This document shows positions 28,348-35,478 of a stretch of DNA of 35,478 nucleotides, in pieces. The stretch is from a virus. Numbering within the stretch: position 1 is the stretch's first letter; every line of letters starts with the position of its first letter. Both the position numbers and the translations under genes were made by a program. Below the pieces are notes generated by a model. That model worked only from the letters and a program-made list of their open reading frames with translations. It searched no databases and had not been told where the DNA came from. Location of the stretch: the IMG/VR virus record IMGVR_UViG_3300042317_000317, positions 1 through 35,478 of that record. One strand, 5' to 3'.

Positions 28348-28947
28348 ATGAACTATCAAAAATTAAAGGCAGGTCAATTAGGCGACTTTTTCCGCATTGC
28401 AGCCGTACAACCTAAGGACGAAATAGAGCAATTAGATAAGGATGTTGCATTGCTATCCATGATTCACGGAAAGCCTGACAACTACTTCACAAACCTATCC
28501 TTTAAAGACTTTAACGAATACCGGAAACAGTTGTATGCGTTGTTATCCGTAGAGCCGTCAGCGCGTTACATTCCGGCATTTAAGGTTAACGGGTATAAAT
28601 TCACTTGCTTACCTAACGTTAACACAATCAAAGTGCATCACGAGCAAGATGTAAAGATGCTGCGATTAAATGCAGATAACCTATACGATAAGTTGCCTTA
28701 CATCGTCGCTATCTTTTCCGAGCAACGTAAGCAGCTATTTAAAAAGCAACTATCATTTGTTGATAAGTGCGAACTATTCAAAAAACATCTACCTGCAGAC
28801 GTAGCAATCGGTATCGCGCTTTTTTTTTGCGCGGCATCAAAGAAACTCGAACCGCTTATCGCAACCTATTTGGAGGAACTAACCGACAAACTGGAGGCGG
28901 AGGTGAACAAGGCGTTAGCATCCATGAACATTGGGGATGGCAACTAA
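28348..28947 (+). CDS. Tail assembly chaperone, short form
   Basis: The protein has 199 residues. LGDFFRIAAVQPKDEIEQLDKDVALLSMIHGKPDNYFTNLSF and the helical end FFCAASKKLEPLIATYLEEL resemble the chaperones that coat the tape measure protein in Bacteroidota siphoviruses. Such genes usually make a second, longer product by a ribosomal frameshift. An open -1 frame overlaps its last 180 bases and extends it to 29105. Here the gene lies six genes before the tape measure gene, farther than the usual adjacent position. It starts one base after the terminase stop codon. Confidence 0.7.
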   Translation: MNYQKLKAGQLGDFFRIAAVQPKDEIEQLDKDVALLSMIHGKPDNYFTNLSFKDFNEYRKQLYALLSVEPSARYIPAFKVNGYKFTCLPNVNTIKVHHEQDVKMLRLNADNLYDKLPYIVAIFSEQRKQLFKKQLSFVDKCELFKKHLPADVAIGIALFFCAASKKLEPLIATYLEELTDKLEAEVNKALASMNIGDGN

Positions 28948-29105
28948 ATATCTACGAGATCACGAACGGGGATAAGACCAAAGAGGATGCGTATTGGAAT
29001 ATGACGCTGATTGAGTGGTACAACCGCTTGGCACTTATGAAAGACGTGCAGGATGACCACAAAGAGCGTATGGAGGCAATAAAGCAGAAGATGCAGGTAC
29101 GCTAA
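28767..29105 (+). CDS. -1 frame extension of the tail chaperone (fusion product)
   Basis: This frame is open from 28767 to 29105 and is the -1 frame relative to the chaperone gene. Its second half, GWQLNIYEITNGDKTKEDAYW then IEWYNRLALMKD, looks like the domain added to tail chaperones by frameshifting; it has no good start of its own. The best slippery site is T9 at 28820-28828. The zero-frame helix after T9 also looks real (FFCAASKKLEPLI), so the shift could instead fall near 28930 (IGDG followed by WQLNIYE), where no strong slip heptamer is seen. A shift at T9 gives 252 residues. Confidence 0.6.
   Translation: MRTIQKTSTCRRSNRYRAFFLRGIKETRTAYRNLFGGTNRQTGGGGEQGVSIHEHWGWQLNIYEITNGDKTKEDAYWNMTLIEWYNRLALMKDVQDDHKERMEAIKQKMQVR
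28815..28833 (+). promoter_or_regulatory. Slippery T9 flanked by CGCGC and GCGCG
   Basis: CGCGC at 28815-28819 and GCGCG at 28829-28833 bracket nine T at 28820-28828. The zero-frame reading is CTT TTT TTT TGC, so T-TTT-TTT is a perfect -1 slip heptamer. The two GC arms could form a hairpin with the T run as its loop. Slippage by RNA polymerase on the T9 run is another possibility. Confidence 0.55.
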
Positions 29106-29131
29106 ACGTTAACCCGTTCATGTAATTTTAT
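29103..29131 (+). promoter_or_regulatory. Phage late promoter, copy 4 (TAAAC-N15-TAATTTTAT)
   Basis: TAAAC at 29103-29107, whose TAA is the stop codon of the chaperone extension, lies 15 bases before TAATTTTAT at 29123-29131. ATG follows after 4 bases. It should begin the transcript for tail completion, distal tail and fibre proteins and the tape measure. Confidence 0.68.
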
Positions 29132-29135
29132 AGGC

Positions 29136-29684
29136 ATGGCGGTAACAGGCGGCAATCCCGATGACTTTGTATTCGACACCCTTACAACATGGGCGCAAAA
29201 TGTCGTTAATGAAATCCGGAACAACCTTACAAAGAAAGATCCATTTTTAGGTGATTCCGATTTAGCACAGTCCATCACGCCACAGGTAGAGCGTACAGAT
29301 GATGGCTACGTGTTGACAATAACCATGAACGACTATTGGAAGTATGTCGATCAGGGACGTAAACCAACAAGAGGAAGTGGTGATGGATCAGTACGTAAGA
29401 ATCTATTGTTGTGGATCAGTAAACGTGGAATTGCACCACAACTAAGCCAAAAAGTATACAACAAAAAGACGGGCAAATACTACAACCGCACTTTCAAAAG
29501 TTCTTTAGAATGGCGCGATTCTTTGTCCTATGCTATTGCGTCAAAGATTCACAAGAAAGGATTTGTTAGCAGAGGCAAAGGATTTTTTAGCGAAGTGTGG
29601 CAAGAGGAAAACATAAATGAATTGCTGCAAACATTACTAAGCGAAAGCGGTGAGGTGTTTGTGGCTCAAATACTTGAAGATTAA
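29136..29684 (+). CDS. Tail completion protein, HK97 gp10-like
   Basis: The protein has 182 residues. A helical N-terminus is followed by YVLTITMNDYWKYVDQGRKPTRGSG, the GR-x-P motif seen in gp10-like head-tail joining or tail terminator proteins, and a helical, basic C-terminal half (SYAIASKIHKKGFVSRGKGFF). Position after the chaperone and before large tail proteins fits. It likely closes the tail tube at the head end. The stop codon overlaps the start of the next gene by one base. Confidence 0.65.
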   Translation: MAVTGGNPDDFVFDTLTTWAQNVVNEIRNNLTKKDPFLGDSDLAQSITPQVERTDDGYVLTITMNDYWKYVDQGRKPTRGSGDGSVRKNLLLWISKRGIAPQLSQKVYNKKTGKYYNRTFKSSLEWRDSLSYAIASKIHKKGFVSRGKGFFSEVWQEENINELLQTLLSESGEVFVAQILED

Positions 29685-30901
29685 TGGCTATTAACATTAC
29701 AGATCAACCAGAAGACTGGACACCCGTATACAATGATATGCGGTTCGTAATTGCATCTACTAACACAACACAACCTAATTTCCGTTACGTTGCTGACGTG
29801 TACGTGTCGGGTGTTGCAGGTTCTACACGATTAACCTTTGATGCTAATCCTATTACAGGATACGGTGTTGTGGATATATCCGCTATCATTAAGTCCTACA
29901 TCAGTTCCGACTTCAACACATCGGTGTACGGCTTTCAGCGTTGCACAAATAGCTACAAGGCGTATGAGGTTGAGTTTGGTGAGCAATACGGCACAACGGT
30001 AACGACTTATCCAAATGTAACGTCAACTGGTGTTAAGTACGCTTGGAATGCGTCATTAAGCGCGGAGTTGTTGCAAAGCTATACATCATCGACATACTTG
30101 GTGAGCAGCGGTGTGCTATTAACAAATCAACCGGAACGGCAAAAGTTCACAAGCGATGAGGAACAAAGATGGCTATATTTTATAAACGACACATCAGGTA
30201 GCGCATACTATTTAAAGTGTACTACATTCGATTCAGCAGGTAGCGCGATAGGTACTTATCTGATCGAGAATCCATACCAAGCAAGTACGTCTATTAATTT
30301 AGATAAATTATTGCGTGTTGGTGTTGGTGTTTTTGACTTAAACAATTCAACTTTAGCGAGTGGATCGCAGCCCGTAATTAATAGCAGCGTGGAATCTTAC
30401 GAAGTGCAACTAATCAATTATGCTCAGGATAATGGAACGGCATCGTATTTCTTTGACAGGGAATGCCAAGCAAGGGGACAAGAGCCTATTAACGTTTACT
30501 TCCTGAATGAATTAGGCGGATATGATATGCACCCATTTAAGTATCGCAGGTCGTTGAGCAATAACATCGAGCGCACATTTATCGAACAGAATCATGGTAA
30601 GTTAACTAGCAGCCTGTGGAATCAGAACACAACAAATAGAGGAAAAAAACAGATTTATACAAGCATTACAAACACGCTTAATGTAACATCTGACTGGATT
30701 AACGTTTACGAGACGGCAAAGTGGATAGGTGAGTTGGTTGCGTCGCCTGACGTGTACTATAATGAGTATACGACTGGTTCTTACATTCCTTTGATATGCA
30801 CGGTTAACAACTACGAGTCTAAATATCAAAACTGGGATGGAATGTGGGAGTTGAAGTTGACTTTTGAATACGCAAATAAAAAAGTAAGGCAAAACGGATG
30901 A
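29684..30901 (+). CDS. Distal or minor tail protein
   Basis: The protein has 405 residues and is strand-rich. It begins ITDQPEDWTPVYNDMRFVIAST, and includes GYGVVDISAIIKSYISSD, a pattern I recall in minor tail proteins of Bacteroidota phages. Later segments hold EPINVYFLNELGGYDMHPFKYRR and the end ELKLTFEYANKKV. It lies between the tail completion gene and the 906-residue protein, matching the place of distal-tail proteins. The last 4 bases overlap the next gene. No enzymatic motif is visible. Confidence 0.62.
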   Translation: MAINITDQPEDWTPVYNDMRFVIASTNTTQPNFRYVADVYVSGVAGSTRLTFDANPITGYGVVDISAIIKSYISSDFNTSVYGFQRCTNSYKAYEVEFGEQYGTTVTTYPNVTSTGVKYAWNASLSAELLQSYTSSTYLVSSGVLLTNQPERQKFTSDEEQRWLYFINDTSGSAYYLKCTTFDSAGSAIGTYLIENPYQASTSINLDKLLRVGVGVFDLNNSTLASGSQPVINSSVESYEVQLINYAQDNGTASYFFDRECQARGQEPINVYFLNELGGYDMHPFKYRRSLSNNIERTFIEQNHGKLTSSLWNQNTTNRGKKQIYTSITNTLNVTSDWINVYETAKWIGELVASPDVYYNEYTTGSYIPLICTVNNYESKYQNWDGMWELKLTFEYANKKVRQNG

Positions 30902-33618
30902 AAACCGAACTATACATAAACGGCACACGTGTTAACTTATCGCAAGAGGTTAATGCATCGCTTAACTACGCCATTGCGGACATTCGTGAACCTGAAAAGC
31001 GTAACGGTGCTTTTTCGCGTTCTGTTAAGTTATACTGTGATAGTGTGCTAAGTCAAGTATTGGACGCGATCTTTGAGATCGGCTATAACACGCAAACGTC
31101 GGGCATCGTTAACTTTATGCCTGACTTTAATCCTAACTTAAAAGCACCGTTCGTACTTTACGCGGATGGCATGGAGCAGCTACGCGGTTATATGCGTTTA
31201 CGTTCTATTGACAGGGACGAACAAGGATTGCAGCGGATGTATTACAACGTAGAGTTGTACGGGATGTTGGCTAATATCTTCACGGACTTAGGCGATAAGA
31301 AGATGGGTGAGTTGGATTATTCGTCTGACAATCACATTTACAACCGTACAAACCAACAGGCAACATGGACTAACGTGGATGCGGATGATGGCAACTACGT
31401 TTACCCGATGATTAACTACGGTACTGTTCCGAGTGAGAATACGTGGAAGGTTACTGACTTTTTCCCTTCGATTAGTTTAAAGTCATTAGTAGATAAGATA
31501 GTAACGGGTGTGGGCTATCAATATGATTCGACATTCTTTGATTCGGCATACTTCAAAAAGCAGTACATCACATTCACGGGTGATAAGTTAACATTATCCG
31601 CTTCTGGTGTTGCAAATAGCTTGTTCAGCGCACGTACTAATGTGGCGTTGAGCGGTAGTGCTACTTTTGGTAATGCTTTTCCATTTAACGTCGAGGTTAC
31701 CGATCCAAGCAACCAATACGATCCTGTTACTTACACGTTTACGGCTGCGGAATCTGGATGGCACGAATTTGTAATTACAGGAAACGTTGGACTTATTAAT
31801 ACAGGAGCAAACACCGCTAATCCAGATGCAAATATACTTTGGACTTGTATAGTAAATACCAATGCTGCTTTTATAAACACAACACAAACAGGACTTATAG
31901 ATTATGGAGCTATACCGTCATGGGGAATAGCAACAAACAACTACACGTTCACATCACCTTCAATTTTATTAAACGTTGGTGATACTGTTACATTTAGAAT
32001 TGGGGGATCGATATTTACGTATAGTACAACAGCAACCGTAAGTTTTTATGTAGCATCTGGTTTAACCGTAAAGAACACACGCAACAATCCTGCGGTGGTT
32101 GAAAACAGCACTGTGAACATGAATGCAGCGTTACCTGTTGACGTTCGACAAGCGGATTTTTTAAAGTGGTTAATCTTGCGTTACAATTTAATGGTTGAGC
32201 CTGACAAGACCAACGACAAAAAGATTTACGTTGAAACGGCTAACGACTTCTACGGAAGTGGAACGCCTGTTGATTGGACTACAAAAGTTGACGTGTCAAA
32301 GCCTGTCACCATTACACCGATGGGATTATTGGATGCTATCCGGTACGTTGTCAAAGATGCTGACGATAACGACTACCGTAATAAGTTTTATAAAGACAAG
32401 TGGGGTAAGACATACGGGCAAAAAGAGTTGGACGTAACAAACGACTTCATCAAGAACACGAAAGTTATTGAGACGGGATTCGCACCTGCAGTGCTTGTTG
32501 GTAGCACCGCTCATGATCGCATCATTCCGCACATTTATCAGTCAGATAGCAATGGAGTGCGTACACCGATGAAGTCAAAGATGCGCATCGTGTATTGGTC
32601 AGGTACTTTTAACACTTCGTCTGCATGGACTTATCAAACGGTATCGGGTAACTTTACAGAAACAACTTACCCGTATGCCGGACACGTCGACAATCCGTAT
32701 ACGCCTACATTAGACGTTAACGTATTTTTCCCTCGTGAGATTTATTACACTAATCCACAAGGCGCAACCCAATACACCGATAACAACGTTTATAATGCGT
32801 ATCACAAATTGTACATGGACGAAATAACCAACGCTAATAGTAAGTTAGTTACTTTGTACGCTTGGTTACGTCCTATTGACATTTTGCAGTTATCATTCAA
32901 GAACATTGTACACATCGACGGGCATAATTACCGATTACACAAAGTGGTCGATTTCGACCCCTTACAGGAAAAGTCCACAAAGATCGAATTACTCAAGTTG
33001 ATAACAGGCATACCATTTACACCTGAGACAAAATCAATAGACTTTACATACGGTGGTCAGTTGGGTGGTTTACCTGCACCTTCATTCAATTGGAATGGCG
33101 ATGTAGGTGGCACGGCTGTTGTGTCAAATGCTACAAATACGGGACGCGGTAATTACGTTGCAGAAGATAGCACCGGAACAACCGTAGGTGGTGAAGGCAA
33201 TAGAGTTGGAGCAGGAACGTCGAACATTACGATATTAGGTAGTGATAACGTAACGGTTGCGTCAGGATTGACAAATGTAACGGTGATTAATTCGGATAAC
33301 TTAAACATTACCGAATCTGATGTTATTTACATTGACGGAGTAAAGCAACAAGCACCGACAACAACTACATTAACTGGAGATACGACAATAACAGAGGCAG
33401 GTTATTATTTAGCCAATGGAACGTTCACCATTACGTTATCACCGTCCGACTATCCAGCAGGAACAAGAATTGATATTAAGGACATCACATCGGGAGCGCA
33501 TACGATCACGATAAGCGGTGGCGGTGTTAACATAGACGGATCGGCAACGTATAGCATGACGGTTCAATACGAAAGCGTTACCATATTTTATAACGGCACA
33601 CAATTTTACATCATATGA
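30898..33618 (+). CDS. Large tail tip / baseplate protein
   Basis: With 906 residues this is the largest product. It opens MKTELYINGTRVNLSQEVNA, then DIREPEKRNGAFSRSVKLY, a start typical of the large tail tip proteins in Bacteroidota siphoviruses. Residues about 270-390 form a Thr/Ser-rich beta domain that may be inserted. The C-terminus has a run of short hydrophobic repeats (NITILGSDNVTVASGLTNVT), suggesting a small beta-helix, then a beta-rich end (TITISGGGVNIDGSATYSM). It should form the tail tip that holds the fibre. Its 4-base overlaps on both sides show tight coupling. Confidence 0.65.
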   Translation: MKTELYINGTRVNLSQEVNASLNYAIADIREPEKRNGAFSRSVKLYCDSVLSQVLDAIFEIGYNTQTSGIVNFMPDFNPNLKAPFVLYADGMEQLRGYMRLRSIDRDEQGLQRMYYNVELYGMLANIFTDLGDKKMGELDYSSDNHIYNRTNQQATWTNVDADDGNYVYPMINYGTVPSENTWKVTDFFPSISLKSLVDKIVTGVGYQYDSTFFDSAYFKKQYITFTGDKLTLSASGVANSLFSARTNVALSGSATFGNAFPFNVEVTDPSNQYDPVTYTFTAAESGWHEFVITGNVGLINTGANTANPDANILWTCIVNTNAAFINTTQTGLIDYGAIPSWGIATNNYTFTSPSILLNVGDTVTFRIGGSIFTYSTTATVSFYVASGLTVKNTRNNPAVVENSTVNMNAALPVDVRQADFLKWLILRYNLMVEPDKTNDKKIYVETANDFYGSGTPVDWTTKVDVSKPVTITPMGLLDAIRYVVKDADDNDYRNKFYKDKWGKTYGQKELDVTNDFIKNTKVIETGFAPAVLVGSTAHDRIIPHIYQSDSNGVRTPMKSKMRIVYWSGTFNTSSAWTYQTVSGNFTETTYPYAGHVDNPYTPTLDVNVFFPREIYYTNPQGATQYTDNNVYNAYHKLYMDEITNANSKLVTLYAWLRPIDILQLSFKNIVHIDGHNYRLHKVVDFDPLQEKSTKIELLKLITGIPFTPETKSIDFTYGGQLGGLPAPSFNWNGDVGGTAVVSNATNTGRGNYVAEDSTGTTVGGEGNRVGAGTSNITILGSDNVTVASGLTNVTVINSDNLNITESDVIYIDGVKQQAPTTTTLTGDTTITEAGYYLANGTFTITLSPSDYPAGTRIDIKDITSGAHTITISGGGVNIDGSATYSMTVQYESVTIFYNGTQFYII

Positions 33619-34277
33619 GTTATAGACCAAACACGGGTGGCGGTAGTGGTGATATGCTTAAATCCGTTTACGATACAAACGATGACGGAGTGGTTAACGT
33701 TGCAGCATCAGCTAACGCGGTGGCATGGGAAAATGTCAGCCGTAAACCTGAATTTTTTACACCAAACGTACACACACACGGCATTGAGGATGTAACGGAT
33801 TTACAGACAGCCTTAGACGGTAAATTGTCAAGCGCATTTAATGCGATACTGACATTACCATCAGATGTAGCAACGGCAGCAAACACAACACCCGTTACGC
33901 TGACCGATCTTGTATTTGACTTTGAAGCGGAAACAACTTATCTTATCAAAGCAATAGGGCGCGTGAAACCTGCGGCTGCAACAACTGGGTGTGGGTTTCA
34001 ATTTGACGTTAGCGCGTCAGTAACATCAATTGATGTATCATTCTATCATCAGTTAGCGAATACAGGAACACTTAGCGGTGGTCATAGTATAGCGGATAAC
34101 GCATCGGTAGGTGTGTCATCAGGAATGCCCGGTACGTCAACCTATCCCGTAATTTTAGACGGCATGATTGTTACGGGAGCAAACGCAGGAACAGCGCAAT
34201 TAATGTTCCGATCAGAAACGACAGCCGTTACAACGTGTATGTCAGGATTTACTTTAATCGTTCAAAAATTAGCATAA
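33615..34277 (+). CDS. Tail fibre-like protein
   Basis: The protein has 220 residues. The N-terminus is Gly/Asp-rich with DTNDDGVVNVAASANAV, then PNVHTHGIEDVTDLQTALDGK, a motif very common in phage fibre shafts. The C-terminal 140 residues form a strand-rich, Thr-rich tip (ATTGCGFQFDVSASVT). It overlaps the tail tip gene by 4 bases, so it is likely carried on the tip. It could bind a receptor or act as a side fibre along with the protein at 7105. Confidence 0.65.
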   Translation: MSYRPNTGGGSGDMLKSVYDTNDDGVVNVAASANAVAWENVSRKPEFFTPNVHTHGIEDVTDLQTALDGKLSSAFNAILTLPSDVATAANTTPVTLTDLVFDFEAETTYLIKAIGRVKPAAATTGCGFQFDVSASVTSIDVSFYHQLANTGTLSGGHSIADNASVGVSSGMPGTSTYPVILDGMIVTGANAGTAQLMFRSETTAVTTCMSGFTLIVQKLA

Positions 34278-34281
34278 TAAC

Positions 34282-35478
34282 ATGGCAACAAGAGAGGAAG
34301 TAGTAAAACTCACCATCGAATCAGCGGAGGCTGCAAAATCTGTTAAAGAGGTACGCGAATCGCTGAAGGCTATTCGTGATCAGATGATGGCAGTTGGTGA
34401 TGACTCAAAAGAGTTTCATCAATTAGCGGCGGCTGCGGCTGAATTGAAAGACCGTGTCAATGACGCTAACGAGGCAATAGCTGCGATGCACCCTGATGGG
34501 TTTCAAGCCGTTACCAACTTCGCATCAAAAGCGGCAGGGGCTATTCAAGGTGTAACAGGTGCAATGGCTTTATTCGGTGGTGAATCAGAGGCGGTTGAGC
34601 AAACAATGATGAAGCTACAGGCGGCAATGGCTTTGACGCAAGGATTACAAGCGGTTAAAGACTTAGGTAAGGCATGGACGGATGTTAACGCTACAATTCG
34701 TACTAATCCTGTTGCGGCTATCGTTACGGCTGTTATAGCGTTAGGTGCAGCGGTTAAGGAGGTAGTGGATTATTTTAACCCATTAAACACAGAAGCGCGA
34801 AGATTACAAGCAATAAGCGAAAGGACTACAAAAGAAGTAGAATTACGTGCAGGTTATTTAGACAATGAAATAAAGTTAGCACAAGCACGTGGAGCGACCG
34901 AAGGGGAAATATACGAATTACAACAAAAGCAAGTTCAGGAAAAGATTAAAGGAGCAAAGGCTGCATTAGCTGCAGCGGAGGCTACATTAAAGCAGCAACA
35001 AGCCGAAAAGGGTGTATTGGATTACATCGGTGAGGCATATATTATGATGCTTAAGTTGACCGGTCAAACTGAAATGGCTAACGTCCAAGAACAAGCACAG
35101 GCAGCACGGAGAAAGGAGAATTTACAAGAATATGTTGACGCGGTTAATGAGGCTAAGTTGACATTAGATGGATTGATTACTGAACAGCAAATAGTAGAGG
35201 CAAACCACACTAACTTCCTCAAAGATCAATACAAAGAACGGGCAAAGGCACAACAAGAGGCAATACAACAAACGCATGAGGTGTTTATGCCTATCATGCA
35301 GCAACAAGTTGCGGTACAACAACAAGCAACAGCCGAATTGCAGGTTGGAACTTTTAATGCGATGGAAGGTGTGGAAGGTCGCGTTAAAACATTCCAAGAG
35401 CGTTTATTAGATGTTCAGGCGCGTATTTATCGAGCGGCAGCAAATGCTCAATCGAAGTTTGGTGGTGAATTAGCTAAT
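34282..35478 (+). CDS. Tail tape measure protein, N-terminal part (gene continues at window start)
   Basis: The frame is open from ATG at 34282 to the last base and continues in frame at base 2 of the window, giving 542 residues in all. It starts MATREEVVKLTIESAEAAKS with SVKEVRESLKAIRDQMMAVG, a form usual in Bacteroidota tape measure proteins. A hydrophobic segment (NPVAAIVTAVIALGAAV) and long coiled coil (about 190-360) follow. A simple gene scan of the linear window misses it because no stop lies before the end. It follows the fibre gene by 4 bases. Confidence 0.88.
   Translation, partial: MATREEVVKLTIESAEAAKSVKEVRESLKAIRDQMMAVGDDSKEFHQLAAAAAELKDRVNDANEAIAAMHPDGFQAVTNFASKAAGAIQGVTGAMALFGGESEAVEQTMMKLQAAMALTQGLQAVKDLGKAWTDVNATIRTNPVAAIVTAVIALGAAVKEVVDYFNPLNTEARRLQAISERTTKEVELRAGYLDNEIKLAQARGATEGEIYELQQKQVQEKIKGAKAALAAAEATLKQQQAEKGVLDYIGEAYIMMLKLTGQTEMANVQEQAQAARRKENLQEYVDAVNEAKLTLDGLITEQQIVEANHTNFLKDQYKERAKAQQEAIQQTHEVFMPIMQQQVAVQQQATAELQVGTFNAMEGVEGRVKTFQERLLDVQARIYRAAANAQSKFGGELAN
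35352..35478. repeat. Terminal direct repeat, right copy
   Basis: These last 127 bases equal bases 1-127. Removing one copy gives a circular sequence of 35,351 bases with an intact tape measure gene. Confidence 0.95.

Noticed and set aside
31518-31887. Minus-strand frames within the tail tip gene
   Set aside because: They are shadows of a continuous 906-codon gene with no independent signals.

Overview
The window is a complete tailed-phage genome, most likely a siphovirus of a Bacteroidota host. The first 127 bases are repeated exactly at the end, and the tape measure gene reads in frame across that join. The molecule is therefore circular, or circularly permuted, with about 35,351 unique bases. 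The host inference rests on TAnnTTTG -7 boxes with TTTG -33 boxes, the near absence of Shine-Dalgarno sites, and A-rich leaders of the ACCAAAACC type. The protein families also resemble those of Bacteroidota phages (head, tail tube, holin, prohead protease, tail chaperone). I saw no integrase, tRNA, CRISPR array or insertion sequence.

Layout, read around the circle. (1) About 11.6-20.4 kb, early and replication genes: small unknown proteins, a small HTH protein, RecT and a YqaJ exonuclease, an HTH_39-type protein, an HNH homing endonuclease behind a structured leader, a DnaD/DUF1376-like initiator, a ribbon-helix-helix-like protein, DnaB helicase, a cytosine-methyltransferase-like protein and a stand-alone DnaA domain IV protein. 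(2) 20.5-21.0 kb: a sigma-like protein. (3) 21.0-26.0 kb: seven genes for five glycosyltransferase-like and two FkbM-like methyltransferase proteins. (4) 26.0-28.3 kb: small proteins, then terminase small and large subunits. (5) 28.3 kb to the end and on to 0.56 kb: tail genes (chaperone with a probable -1 frameshift, tail completion, two large distal tail proteins, a fibre and the tape measure). (6) 0.6-8.4 kb: prohead protease, scaffold, major capsid, tail tube, portal fusion, connectors and a tail fibre. (7) 8.4-11.2 kb: holin, metallophosphoesterase, T7-lysozyme-like amidase and a spanin-like protein. One gene, a VRR-NUC nuclease at 11.2-11.5 kb, lies on the minus strand opposite the early promoter.

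Regulation is unusually legible. Four late genes share TAAAC, 14-15 bases, TAATTTTAT, then exactly 4 bases before ATG. The sigma-like gene has a close variant. These boxes sit so near the start codon that the mRNAs should be leaderless or nearly so. A second class, mostly early genes, has an ACCAAAACC leader before the start codon, in several cases embedded in the end of the preceding gene. The early promoter at 11.57-11.60 kb has a perfect palindrome between its -33 and -7 boxes. The major capsid and tail tube genes are each followed by a hairpin terminator.

The least ordinary parts are the sigma-like protein with its matching promoter family, the glycosyltransferase/methyltransferase cluster, the pseudoknot-capable leader of the HNH gene, an 80-base palindromic element at 16.94-17.02 kb, and the portal fused to a winged helix and a Cys/His tail. 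Functions come from reading motifs and recalling families; no searches were run.
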